Source of the DNA: Campylobacteraceae bacterium
GTDB taxonomy: Bacteria > Campylobacterota > Campylobacteria > Campylobacterales > Sulfurovaceae
Length of the DNA stretch: 10,094 nt
Direction of reading: 5' to 3'
Assembly (NCBI GenBank): GCA_027030605.1
Contig: JALVEV010000161.1
Location: 1-10,094 of the forward strand
A program made the position numbers and the translations under genes. Below are positions 1 to 7,447 of the stretch, in pieces. How positions within the stretch are numbered: the stretch's first letter is position 1; the number at the start of each line of letters is the position of its first letter. The notes beneath the pieces are model-generated. The model saw nothing but the letters and a program-made list of their open reading frames with translations, did no database searches and had not been told where the DNA came from.

Positions 1-95
1 ATACTAATATCTTTTTGGATTATATTATCAGCAAAAAGAGATGTAGAAAAAAAGAGTATCCATAAAACTAGAAATTTTTTAAAAAAAGTATTCAA
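1..95 (-). CDS. 5' fragment of a gene for an exported protein (signal peptide), TTG start
   Basis: Read on the minus strand from a TTG at 95-93, this gives 31 codons with no stop before the window edge. A Shine-Dalgarno AAAGGA sits 6 nt upstream (complement of 102-107). The peptide begins MNTFFKKFLVLWILFFSTS and continues LFADNIIQKD: two lysines, a hydrophobic core of about 14 residues and an A-rich site (LFA|D) that looks like a signal peptidase I cleavage site. The product is therefore probably periplasmic or outer membrane. A perfect TATAAT lies on the same strand at 133-128, about 33 nt upstream of the start, so the gene probably has its own promoter. Nothing after the signal sequence is long enough to identify a family. 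The TTG is chosen because of the ribosome-binding site and because the signal peptide begins right there; no ATG precedes it in frame. Confidence 0.7.
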   Translation of the reverse strand, partial: MNTFFKKFLVLWILFFSTSLFADNIIQKDIS

Positions 96-127
96 TGTTA
101 TTCCTTTAAGAAATATAAATTACTAAA

Positions 128-133
128 ATTATA
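128..133 (-). promoter_or_regulatory. Candidate -10 box for the exported-protein gene
   Basis: The minus strand reads TATAAT here, followed by about 30 nt of AT-rich leader and then AAAGGA and the TTG start. I see no convincing -35 box, which is usual for sigma-70 promoters in Campylobacterota. The rest of 96-202, between this gene and proC, is plain AT-rich DNA; I see no clear terminator for proC in it. Confidence 0.45.
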
Positions 134-202
134 GTATTTTTACAATTTCTTAAAGTTTAATTTAGATACATAATATAAATTTATTTTAATACTTAATAGT
201 GT

Positions 203-949
203 TTATTTCTGTGTAATCTTAAATGCCTCCCCTACAGCCTTAATAAATGAGCTTCTAACAGCCCCCTCCTCTAACGCACCATAAGCAGCAGCCGTTGTAC
301 CTGCTGGACTCATGACCGAATCTTTAATGAGTGCTGGGTGATTAGAGGCAATAAGTGGTGCAAAACCTTTAAACAAAGAGTTAGTTACCCCCATGGCATC
401 TACTCGCTTCATCCCCTCTTTTACCAAACCATCCATCATCGCCTCTGCAACCAGCGTTAAAAGTGCAGGACCAGAACCTGCTATGGCAGTTGCTATGTCT
501 ACCTCTTTTTCAGAGTCAACCCAAAAGACATCTCCAATAGCCGAAAAGATAGCCTGAGCCTCCTCTTTTTTAACCACATCACCTGTCATAACTGATGTTG
601 AAGCTTGAAATTTAGCAGCAACATTAGGCATAACCCTTACTACATTTTTAGTAGAGATATTTGCTCTTAAAGACTCAATAGTAGTACCAGCCAAAACAGA
701 ATAGAGTGATTCTGCTTTACCTTTTAGTTGCTCTCCTACACTCTTTAGGGCATAGGGTTTAACAGCTAGTAGAATATTTTTATTGGTAATATCAAAATTC
801 TCTAAAGCATAAACTTTTACGGAAAACTCCTCTTTTAATGATTCTAGTTTAGTTATATCTCGTGCTACAAACTCCAGTTTATAGTTATCTTTTAACCCAT
901 GAGCAATCGCCATTGCCATTGAACCAGGTCCAATAATTGTTAATGTCAA
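203..949 (-). CDS. proC: Pyrroline-5-carboxylate reductase
   Basis: Catalyses the last step of proline synthesis in the cytoplasm: reduction of 1-pyrroline-5-carboxylate with NAD(P)H. The 248-residue product starts with a Rossmann nucleotide-binding loop (GPGSMA, residues 7-12), then AVKP (62-65) and VRVMPN (104-109), both typical of the family. The C-terminal helical domain has GSGPA (158-162) and the ProC signature region around SPAGTTAAA (214-222). Length is slightly short for the family (about 260-275). The start is TTG at 949-947, directly before the first beta strand; an AAGAAAGGG ribosome-binding site lies 7 nt upstream and no better ATG exists. It is transcribed divergently from bamD-lon. 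From memory, proC is also close to bamD-lon in Campylobacter. All recognisable family motifs are intact, so I expect an active enzyme. Confidence 0.95.
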   Translation of the reverse strand: MTLTIIGPGSMAMAIAHGLKDNYKLEFVARDITKLESLKEEFSVKVYALENFDITNKNILLAVKPYALKSVGEQLKGKAESLYSVLAGTTIESLRANISTKNVVRVMPNVAAKFQASTSVMTGDVVKKEEAQAIFSAIGDVFWVDSEKEVDIATAIAGSGPALLTLVAEAMMDGLVKEGMKRVDAMGVTNSLFKGFAPLIASNHPALIKDSVMSPAGTTAAAYGALEEGAVRSSFIKAVGEAFKITQK

Positions 950-976
950 AGTAAAACCCTTTCTTCATTTTTGGTG

Positions 977-994
977 ATTATAGCGAAATATAAT
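977..994. promoter_or_regulatory. Divergent -10 boxes between proC and bamD
   Basis: Two perfect -10 hexamers lie back to back. TATAAT on the minus strand (982-977) would drive proC with a leader of about 20 nt. TATAAT on the plus strand (989-994) would drive bamD-lon with a leader of about 45 nt. Only 6 nt (983-988) separate them, so polymerases bound at the two sites would overlap. No clear -35 box is visible for either. A further TATAAT occurs on the minus strand at 1012-1007, so the exact proC promoter is uncertain. Confidence 0.5.
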
Positions 995-1045
995 AGATAT
1001 TGAGGTATTATATTTTTTTTAAAAAGTTTCAATATAAGGTTAATA

Positions 1046-1702
1046 ATGAGAATTCAGTTTAATATTAAAAATCTAAGAGCCATTCTAATCCTCCTAGCAC
1101 TCTTTACAGGATGTAGTAACAAAGATATGGTTAATGAATATGACAAACCAGCACTCTATTGGTACAATCAGATAGTAAAAGAGATTGCTTCATCTAACCT
1201 TGACAGAGCAGACAATTACTATATCTCATTAAGAAGTGAACATTCCCGTTCTCCACTTCTACCTACGGCTACCATGCTTTTAGCTCAAGCACACATGGAG
1301 GACCAAGCCTACATTATGTCAGACTACTACTTAGATGAGTATCTTAAAAAATATGCAAAAGGAACCAAGATAGAACAGGCAAAGTTCTTAAAAATCAAAG
1401 CAGCCTTTTTAGGTATAAAAGATATCAATAAAGAGCAACGACTTATGCTTAATACCTTAGCTAATGTCGATAAGTTTGTTAAACGCTATCCTCACTCTAT
1501 CTATCTACCTGTTGTAGATACCATTAAAGTTCGTCTTCATATGGCTCAATATATGCTTAATGAAAACATTGCTAATCTCTATAAACGACTAGGCAAAGAG
1601 AAAGCCGCAAAGTTTTACAAAGAAAAGAATGCACACTCTCCTCTTAACATGGCAGACATTAAAGTTCCAGAAGTAAGCTTTTTAGAAAGTATCTTTAACT
1701 AA
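1046..1702 (+). CDS. bamD: Outer membrane assembly lipoprotein BamD (TPR lipoprotein)
   Basis: BamD is the lipoprotein of the BAM complex, which folds beta-barrel proteins into the outer membrane; it sits on the periplasmic face and contacts BamA. The 218-residue product has a lipoprotein signal peptide: basic start, hydrophobic core (AILILLALF), then the lipobox F-T-G-C with the lipidated cysteine at 23. The rest is helical and repeat-like: YDKPALYWYNQIVKEIASS, then helices suited to TPR folding (LPTATMLLAQAHMEDQAY, KYAKGTKIEQAKFL, KFVKRYPHSIYLPVV). The tyrosine-rich segments and YP-x-S-x-Y-x-P pattern are typical of BamD/YfiO. An AAGG site lies 6 nt before the ATG. The stop is 17 nt before lon, so the two are probably cotranscribed, as in Campylobacter (from memory). 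It is a little shorter than E. coli BamD (about 245). The family call rests on layout and context more than on strict motifs. Confidence 0.85.
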   Translation: MRIQFNIKNLRAILILLALFTGCSNKDMVNEYDKPALYWYNQIVKEIASSNLDRADNYYISLRSEHSRSPLLPTATMLLAQAHMEDQAYIMSDYYLDEYLKKYAKGTKIEQAKFLKIKAAFLGIKDINKEQRLMLNTLANVDKFVKRYPHSIYLPVVDTIKVRLHMAQYMLNENIANLYKRLGKEKAAKFYKEKNAHSPLNMADIKVPEVSFLESIFN

Positions 1703-1719
1703 AGTATTGGGAGAAGAGT

Positions 1720-4149
1720 ATGCAATTAAGTAATTACGAACCATTTCCAACTCAGATACCAGTTATTATAGAAGATGAACTTTTTTTATATCCTTTTATG
1801 ATTTCCCCTATTTTCTTAACCAAACAAGAGGACATAGATGCTGCCACTTTTGCAATGGAGAAGCACTCTTTAATTTTATTGACCACGACAAAGGAGAGTT
1901 TAGAGGGGTCACGAAGTGAAGAAGATATTCATAAAATTGGAGTCATTGGCTCTATTATGCGTAAAGTCAACATCCCAGATGGTCGTGTTAAGATTCTATT
2001 TCAAGGACTTGCACGAGGTGAAATTGTAGGAGAACTAGAGACAATTCAATTTGATAATCTAACTTTTCAAAGCTCTATGGTGCATCTACTTGAAAATAAA
2101 GATTTTGACGAATTAAAAATCAATGCACTCATTGGTATACTAAATGAAAAAATCAAACTGCTCTCAAAAGTTAACAACAATATTCCTTCAGACCTACTCA
2201 AAACCATTTCAGAGACCGATAACCCTTATCGTATTGTTGACTTGGTCTCTTCTCTTCTTAAACTTTCAAAAGCAGAAGCTTATGAACTCTATGCCAGTGC
2301 AGATATAGAGCAACGACTGCTTAAAGTTATTGATATTATCGTTAATGAGATAGAATCAGCACGAGTTGAGCGTGAAATTCGTTCAAAAGTTCACTCTAAA
2401 ATTGAACAGGTCAACAAAGAGTACTTTTTAAAAGAGCAAATTAAAGAGATAAACAAAGAACTAGGAGTTGATGTACAACGTGAAGAGGAGATTGAGGAGT
2501 TTAGAGAGAAACTAAATGCACTAAAACCTCATGTCTCAGAAGATACTTTTAAAGAGATAAGTAAGCAATTAGAGCGTTTTGCACGAATGCACCCAGAGTC
2601 AGCCGATGCTTCACAAATCCAAACCTATTTAGAGTGGGTCTTTGAACTACCATTTGGGCAAGAGACCAATAAGGCACTCCAAGTAAATGATGTACAAGAG
2701 CGACTAGACCTTGACCACTTTTCACTAAAAGAGCCAAAAGAGAGAATTGTAGAGTTCTTCTCTGTGCGACAACTCGCCCAACAACGCGACATTACCCTAG
2801 ATGGAAGTGCAGGAACCATTCTCTGTTTCTCTGGACCTCCTGGTGTTGGTAAAACATCACTTGCTAACTCTATAGCTAAAGCACTTGAGAGACCTTTAGT
2901 ACGAATAGCCCTTGGTGGATTAGAAGATGTTAATGAGCTAAGAGGACACAGAAGAACTTATGTAGGAGCAATGCCAGGGCGTTTAGTTCAAGGATTTATT
3001 ACAGCTAAGAGCATGAACCCTGTAGTTGTACTAGATGAAATCGACAAAGTAGGACGAGGACACCGTGGCGACCCAACAGCTGTTCTTTTAGAAATTTTAG
3101 ACCCTGAACAGAACAAAGAGTACCGTGACTACTACCTCAACTTTGATATCGACCTAAGCAAAGCTATCTTTATAGCAACTGCTAATGATGTAGCTCAAAT
3201 TCCTGCTCCACTTCGTGACCGTATGGAGTTTATTGAGGTGAGTTCCTACACACCTAGAGAGAAGTTCGAAATTGCCAAACAGTATCTCATTCCTCAAGAG
3301 CTAAAAAAACATGCTCTCAAAGAGGAGGAGTTTGAGATAACAGACAAAGCTCTAAAGCTACTTATTGACGAATATACAAGAGAACCTGGGGTAAGAGGCT
3401 TACGCCGTAAAATTTCAGGAATAATGCGTAAAGTAGCCACTAAATTACTTTTAAATAACGATTTGACGAAAATAAAGATTAGAGTCAAAGAGTTACCTGA
3501 GTTTGCTAATAAAAAAGTATTTGAAATCTCCAATGTTGACAAAAAACCTCTTATAGGTGTAGTCAATGGTCTAGCATGGACATCAGTTGGTGGAGATGTA
3601 CTCAAAATAGAGGCGATTAAACTCAAAGGAAAAGGAGCAGTTAAGCTCACAGGAAGTCTTGGTGATGTTATGAAAGAGTCAGCACACATCGCTTTTTCCG
3701 TTGTCAAAAGTCTAATAGAAAACGGCTCTTTGACTATTGATAAAAAGCTCATCCCCTTAAAAGAGAAAGAGTCCATAGAGACCATTGAAGCAAGTGAAAT
3801 CTATAAACGATTTGACCTACATATCCACGTCCCAGAGGGAGCCACTCCAAAAGATGGACCAAGTGCTGGAATTACCATGGCTGTTGCTATTGCTTCGATT
3901 TTATCAGAACAAAAAGTAGACAATAAAATCGCCATGACAGGAGAGCTAACCCTTACAGGAAAAGTTCTTCCAATTGGTGGACTAAAAGAGAAGCTCATAG
4001 CCGCCTATAAATCAGGAGTAACTAAAGCTCTTATTCCCCAAAAGAACTACGAGCGTGATTTAGAGGATATTCCTAGCGATGTTAAAGAGGCAATTGAGAT
4101 TATTGCTATCTCAAAGATAGAGGATGTCCTACAGGAGGCACTCATATAG
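1720..4149 (+). CDS. lon: ATP-dependent protease Lon
   Basis: Cytoplasmic AAA+ serine protease that unfolds and degrades damaged and short-lived regulatory proteins as a hexamer. The 809-residue product has the full Lon architecture. An N-terminal substrate-binding domain spans about 1-200 and begins with the LON-type stretch IPVIIEDELFLYPFMISPIF. A coiled-coil linker follows (about 205-300, with KVHSKIEQVNKEYFLKEQ). The AAA+ module has Walker A GPPGVGKTS (372-380, Lys378) and Walker B VVVLDEID (Asp439, Glu440), with TAND from 487 as the sensor region. The C-terminal protease domain has catalytic Ser715 in DGPSAG and Lys758 in GGLKEK, 43 residues apart as in E. coli Lon (S679/K722). GGGAG precedes the ATG by 6 nt. 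It is second in a likely bamD-lon operon. Its stop lies 10 nt from the stop of the convergent TPR gene. I see no heat-shock operator in the promoter region. Confidence 0.98.
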   Translation: MQLSNYEPFPTQIPVIIEDELFLYPFMISPIFLTKQEDIDAATFAMEKHSLILLTTTKESLEGSRSEEDIHKIGVIGSIMRKVNIPDGRVKILFQGLARGEIVGELETIQFDNLTFQSSMVHLLENKDFDELKINALIGILNEKIKLLSKVNNNIPSDLLKTISETDNPYRIVDLVSSLLKLSKAEAYELYASADIEQRLLKVIDIIVNEIESARVEREIRSKVHSKIEQVNKEYFLKEQIKEINKELGVDVQREEEIEEFREKLNALKPHVSEDTFKEISKQLERFARMHPESADASQIQTYLEWVFELPFGQETNKALQVNDVQERLDLDHFSLKEPKERIVEFFSVRQLAQQRDITLDGSAGTILCFSGPPGVGKTSLANSIAKALERPLVRIALGGLEDVNELRGHRRTYVGAMPGRLVQGFITAKSMNPVVVLDEIDKVGRGHRGDPTAVLLEILDPEQNKEYRDYYLNFDIDLSKAIFIATANDVAQIPAPLRDRMEFIEVSSYTPREKFEIAKQYLIPQELKKHALKEEEFEITDKALKLLIDEYTREPGVRGLRRKISGIMRKVATKLLLNNDLTKIKIRVKELPEFANKKVFEISNVDKKPLIGVVNGLAWTSVGGDVLKIEAIKLKGKGAVKLTGSLGDVMKESAHIAFSVVKSLIENGSLTIDKKLIPLKEKESIETIEASEIYKRFDLHIHVPEGATPKDGPSAGITMAVAIASILSEQKVDNKIAMTGELTLTGKVLPIGGLKEKLIAAYKSGVTKALIPQKNYERDLEDIPSDVKEAIEIIAISKIEDVLQEALI

Positions 4150-4150
4150 A

Positions 4151-4168
4151 GTACAATGGCTATTGTAC
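4151..4168. repeat. Inverted repeat between convergent stop codons
   Basis: A perfect 7-bp inverted repeat (GTACAAT, 4-nt loop GGCT, ATTGTAC) fills the 10-nt gap between lon and the TPR gene and runs over the TPR gene's stop codon (4162-4160). It is placed as a two-way terminator would be. However, neither strand has a run of T directly after the stem, so a factor-independent terminator is not well supported. Confidence 0.4.
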
Positions 4169-6064
4169 CCTACTCAACCTTGTTGATTTTATATAAAATT
4201 TTGTAGCACTCTCTCTATCTCCTTCTAAAAAATCTAAATAGCCTCTATAGGCATAACTTTGTGCTAAACTCTGTTTAGCTAATTGATTGTCTATTTTTAA
4301 ACTCCTCTTAGCTAAAGCAATAGCTTGATGAAGTGATACACCTGCTTCAATGGGTCTATTATTTTCTAAATCTAATAGAGCTAAATCATTAAGTAGATTA
4401 GCCATCTCTAAGTTATAATTTAAATGAGCTAGTCGATTTAATTTTCTATATGAGATAATGGCTCTTTTATAGTGCCTCTTTGCAATCAAATACTCTCCTC
4501 TTTTTGCCTCTATTTTAGCAAATAACCTCTCCATCTCAATTAAATAGACCTTATGTAGATGACTTCTATTTCTATTAAAAAGTCTTTGATAAATATCTAA
4601 TGCCTTTTGATAATATATTTTAGATGCTTTAAATTTTTTATCTTCTAATTTAATTAGACTTAATGTTCTATAAGAGAGTGCTAAATAGGAGTAATTTTTC
4701 ATAGTTTTTTTGTCTAATATCGGCTTAATAATCTCTATTGCTTCAAGATATTTTTTAATAGCTAACTCCCTTTTATCCATAACTAAATAGGTTTTAGCTA
4801 AACTATTTAAACTCTTATAGTGAAGTAGTATAAATTTCAATTTTCTCTTTTTTGCCATATTACTATAGAGTTCAATCGCCTCTTCTCTCAAATCAATAGA
4901 GGTGTTAAAATCTTCTTTATCATAAGCATAAAAGTTAGCCATAATATTTAAAGCCATACCTAAGCGTACTCGATTTTTCTCTTTACCATCTTTTGCTTTC
5001 TCTCTAAGTTTTACTAAGAGTTTTTTATATATCTTATCTGACTCTTCTAATAGCTCCTGTTGCTCTTTAGAACTTTTTATTAAAGTTTTAATTTTTTCAA
5101 CTACTAAAGCCTTGATTATAGCATATTTTTCAAAATCTTTTTTAATTAGAGGAGGAACTTCTTTTAACATTTGATGATAGGTCATCTCTGTAGCATTCAT
5201 ATCACCCATCTTCTCAAAGAGTTCTCCTTGGTGTGCAAGTGTAACTATTAACTCCTCTTGGGTTATTTTTTTACTCTTTAATGCTCTATCATAAAACTTT
5301 GTAGCTAATGAAAGATTTCCCTCTTTGACAAAATGCATAGCATAATCGTTGAGTTCTACAACAGTAGCATTAAAATCTTTACTCAAATTTCCATCTTTCA
5401 AAACAAACTTTAGACCACTTTTACCTTTAAAGTTTTTGACAACATTCTCAGAACTATATTTTGCTTTCTCCTTATCAGAAACCATAGAAGATATAATTGT
5501 TGTTGTAATATCCATCGCCTTAAATACTTTTGGGTCAACTCTATTGTTATCTTTAGAGAAACTATCTTTAAGAGCCTTTAATTTCTTAATATCTACCTCT
5601 ATAATCTCCTCTACTATAGGCTGTTGAGACTTATTAACTTTTAGGGAAGAAGCGTTTAAATGATTAAATTTTGATAAAACTTTATCTCCATAAAGATTAA
5701 AAATCATTAACAAAATAAGTGTAAGCACTAAAAGAGTACCCAATGCTATCCACATAACCTTACGACTCTTCTTCTTTTTTACTCTAGGTAAGAGTAGTAC
5801 CCCTTCCTCTTTTGCAATTAAATTGAGCCTTTGTTTAGCTTCATGAAGTAACTCTTCATCTTCATGAAGCAGTGTTACAAAAGTTCTATCTGAACCAATT
5901 TTAGCTTCAAAATGAAAACCATAGAGTCCAGATTTATCTAATATCTTAATCATATCCCAAATGATTTGATTAACCTTAAGACTCTTAGCATGTAAATTAG
6001 GATTATATAATTTTTTATTTTGGACAGTAACATCTGTAGGTATATAAGTATTCGTTTTTTTCAA
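4160..6064 (-). CDS. Single-pass inner-membrane protein with C-terminal TPR repeats, function unknown
   Basis: I do not recognise a named family. The 634-residue product has three parts. Residues 1-93 form a soluble domain with mixed helix and strand (NQIIWDMIKILDKSGLYGFHFEA, then a predicted strand and helix). A basic patch RVKKKKSRK (94-102) comes directly before one hydrophobic helix (103-125, WIALGTLLVLTLILLMIF). By the positive-inside rule, the N-terminal domain is cytoplasmic and the remaining 500 residues are periplasmic. Residues 230-310 and 360-634 contain TPR-like helix pairs, with at least six units of about 43-50 residues (for example YLVMDKRELAIKKYLEAIEI and KFKASKIYYQKALDIYQ). 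The protein is lysine-rich and its DNA looks more AT-rich than lon. Translation starts at TTG (6064-6062) with AAAGGA 6 nt upstream; this site lies inside a hairpin. TPR tails usually bind other proteins, so a scaffold or a sensor with a cytoplasmic output domain is possible. No enzymatic motif is seen. Confidence 0.8.
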   Translation of the reverse strand: MKKTNTYIPTDVTVQNKKLYNPNLHAKSLKVNQIIWDMIKILDKSGLYGFHFEAKIGSDRTFVTLLHEDEELLHEAKQRLNLIAKEEGVLLLPRVKKKKSRKVMWIALGTLLVLTLILLMIFNLYGDKVLSKFNHLNASSLKVNKSQQPIVEEIIEVDIKKLKALKDSFSKDNNRVDPKVFKAMDITTTIISSMVSDKEKAKYSSENVVKNFKGKSGLKFVLKDGNLSKDFNATVVELNDYAMHFVKEGNLSLATKFYDRALKSKKITQEELIVTLAHQGELFEKMGDMNATEMTYHQMLKEVPPLIKKDFEKYAIIKALVVEKIKTLIKSSKEQQELLEESDKIYKKLLVKLREKAKDGKEKNRVRLGMALNIMANFYAYDKEDFNTSIDLREEAIELYSNMAKKRKLKFILLHYKSLNSLAKTYLVMDKRELAIKKYLEAIEIIKPILDKKTMKNYSYLALSYRTLSLIKLEDKKFKASKIYYQKALDIYQRLFNRNRSHLHKVYLIEMERLFAKIEAKRGEYLIAKRHYKRAIISYRKLNRLAHLNYNLEMANLLNDLALLDLENNRPIEAGVSLHQAIALAKRSLKIDNQLAKQSLAQSYAYRGYLDFLEGDRESATKFYIKSTRLSRVQ

Positions 6065-6094
6065 AAAATATCCTTTAAATTGAAAGGATATTTT
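6065..6094 (-). promoter_or_regulatory. 12-bp perfect hairpin enclosing the ribosome-binding site of the TPR gene
   Basis: Arms 6065-6076 and 6083-6094 are exact reverse complements, with a 6-nt loop. In the minus-strand RNA the 3' arm reads AAAGGAUAUUUU and is followed at once by the UUG start. The Shine-Dalgarno AAAGGA is thus fully paired with UCCUUU. Only 2 of the 12 pairs are G-C, so the stem should be easily melted. It begins 39 nt after the stop of the M16 gene and ends in a run of U, with an A-rich stretch before it, so it could also act as a weak intrinsic terminator for the upstream gene string. Confidence 0.6.
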
Positions 6095-6116
6095 ATTAAA
6101 AAAAACTTAAGTAAAA

Positions 6117-6122
6117 ACTATA
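6117..6122 (-). promoter_or_regulatory. Candidate -10 box for the TPR gene
   Basis: The minus strand reads TATAGT here, in an AT-rich gap of 68 nt between the M16 gene and the TPR gene. Transcription from it would give a leader of about 45 nt containing the whole 6065-6094 hairpin. No -35 box is evident. The gene might instead be read through from the M16 gene. Confidence 0.3.
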
Positions 6123-6132
6123 ATTTTAAAAA

Positions 6133-7431
6133 TTATTGATTTTTTTGTAATTCTCCTGTAACTACCGAAAATGAAAGCTTTTCAATCTCTCTATGCTTCT
6201 TAATAAACTCATTTAACTCATCAAGCTTAATTGCCTCTATCTTCTTCAACTCCTCTTTAGTATACCCTAAAGGTTGGTTGTTGTAGTACTCATGAAAAGC
6301 TCTATTGAGTCGTTGAGAGAGGGTCTCATTTCTAAGAGGTTCAGAACCAAGCAGAAACTGCTGTGCAGAGCTTAACTCCTCTTGGGTTACACCTTTGTCT
6401 AAAAAGGTTTTAACTACCTCTTTAACCGATGCTACAGACTCATCACCACTCTCTACTTTGGTTTGCAGATAGCCCGAGAAGTAACTGTGTGTTTTGTTGG
6501 TATTAAAACGACTATAAGCAGAATAGGCCAACCCTTTTTTTACCCTAATCTCCTCCATCAGACGTGAACCAAAACCTGAACTTCCTAAAATAAACGAAGC
6601 AACTTTAGAGAGATATAGCTCTTTTGAGTCATAAGAGACATCTAAAGGAGCTCCAAAATAGACATAGGCCTGTTGACTCTCTACTATCTTCTTTTTAATC
6701 TGCTCTTTTGCAACAGGTTTCATAGTTGGTAAAGGTTTTACCTCTACTTTTGGTAATAACAAGAGAACTAAACTAACTAACTTTTTAGCCTCTGTTTGAT
6801 TCAAATCTCCACCCATAACAACAATAGCATTGTTGACACCTAAGTAGCCTTTAACCTGAGCTTCAATATCTTCTAATGAAATACTTTTAATACTCTCTAC
6901 AGTTCCTAGTGAAGATTTAGCTAAAGGGGTATTTGGAAACAACATCCTCTTCATCTCTAAAGAGGAGATATAGTCAAAGTCACTCTCTTTTCGTTTTAGT
7001 TTACCAATGGCTTGAGTCTTTATCTTCTCTAGTGTCTCTTTTGAGTAGTTTGGGTCTTGAAGTAACTCTTTAAGTCTCTCTATCGCTTCAGGAAACTGCT
7101 CTTTTAGAGAACCAACCTCTATAACAAACGTCTCTTTTCCTGCATGGGTAGAAAGAGATATCGCATGGTTATCAAGTTTTGTTGCAAAACCTGTACTTCC
7201 ATCTTTTTTTGTCCCCTCATTAAGCAAAGAAGCTGTCATCTTGACCAAACCATCTTTACTATCGGTTAAAGAACCTGCATTTTGAAAAACCAGTTGCATA
7301 GAGACGATTGGTAGATTTTTATCCTCTTCAAATATAAATGGTACTTTTGTACCATTCACCTCAATATTGCTAAGGTTAGCACTCATTAAAATTCCTTGTA
7401 GTGTTAATATAAAAAATAGTACTCTTTTCAT
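6133..7431 (-). CDS. M16-family peptidase homologue, zinc motif lost (probably non-catalytic partner subunit)
   Basis: The 432-residue product has a signal peptide (MKRVLFFILTLQGILMSA, cleavage near residue 18) and the two-lobed M16 fold, so it should act in the periplasm. The first lobe aligns with the usual G-L-A-H-F-L-E-H-x-L-x-x-G-T segment, but reads GLVKMTASLLNEGT (61-74). The HxxEH zinc and catalytic residues are replaced by K-M-T-A-S. The second lobe keeps the conserved R-L-M-x-E-I-R-x-x-x-G-L-A-Y pattern (Arg290, Arg296, Tyr303), the R/Y motif that helps bind substrate in M16B proteins. In that family an active and an inactive subunit often pair, so this is probably the inactive half. 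No active partner is in the window. The ATG has AGGGA about 6 nt upstream, and the gene lies 16 nt after mqnC, in the same transcript. From memory, Helicobacter pylori also has an M16 gene next to its mqnC. Confidence 0.88.
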   Translation of the reverse strand: MKRVLFFILTLQGILMSANLSNIEVNGTKVPFIFEEDKNLPIVSMQLVFQNAGSLTDSKDGLVKMTASLLNEGTKKDGSTGFATKLDNHAISLSTHAGKETFVIEVGSLKEQFPEAIERLKELLQDPNYSKETLEKIKTQAIGKLKRKESDFDYISSLEMKRMLFPNTPLAKSSLGTVESIKSISLEDIEAQVKGYLGVNNAIVVMGGDLNQTEAKKLVSLVLLLLPKVEVKPLPTMKPVAKEQIKKKIVESQQAYVYFGAPLDVSYDSKELYLSKVASFILGSSGFGSRLMEEIRVKKGLAYSAYSRFNTNKTHSYFSGYLQTKVESGDESVASVKEVVKTFLDKGVTQEELSSAQQFLLGSEPLRNETLSQRLNRAFHEYYNNQPLGYTKEELKKIEAIKLDELNEFIKKHREIEKLSFSVVTGELQKNQ

Positions 7432-7447
7432 GGTTTTCCCTATGGAT

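Noticed and set aside
3294..3785. 163-codon open frame on the minus strand inside lon
   Set aside because: It lies fully inside the well-conserved lon gene in antisense. Its translation is rich in Ser, Leu and Phe, as expected from the reverse of a lysine- and glutamate-rich gene, and it has no recognisable motif.
5349..5627. 92-codon plus-strand open frame inside the TPR gene
   Set aside because: Antisense to the long TPR reading frame, low complexity in Ser, Leu and Ile, and no ribosome-binding evidence that I trust.
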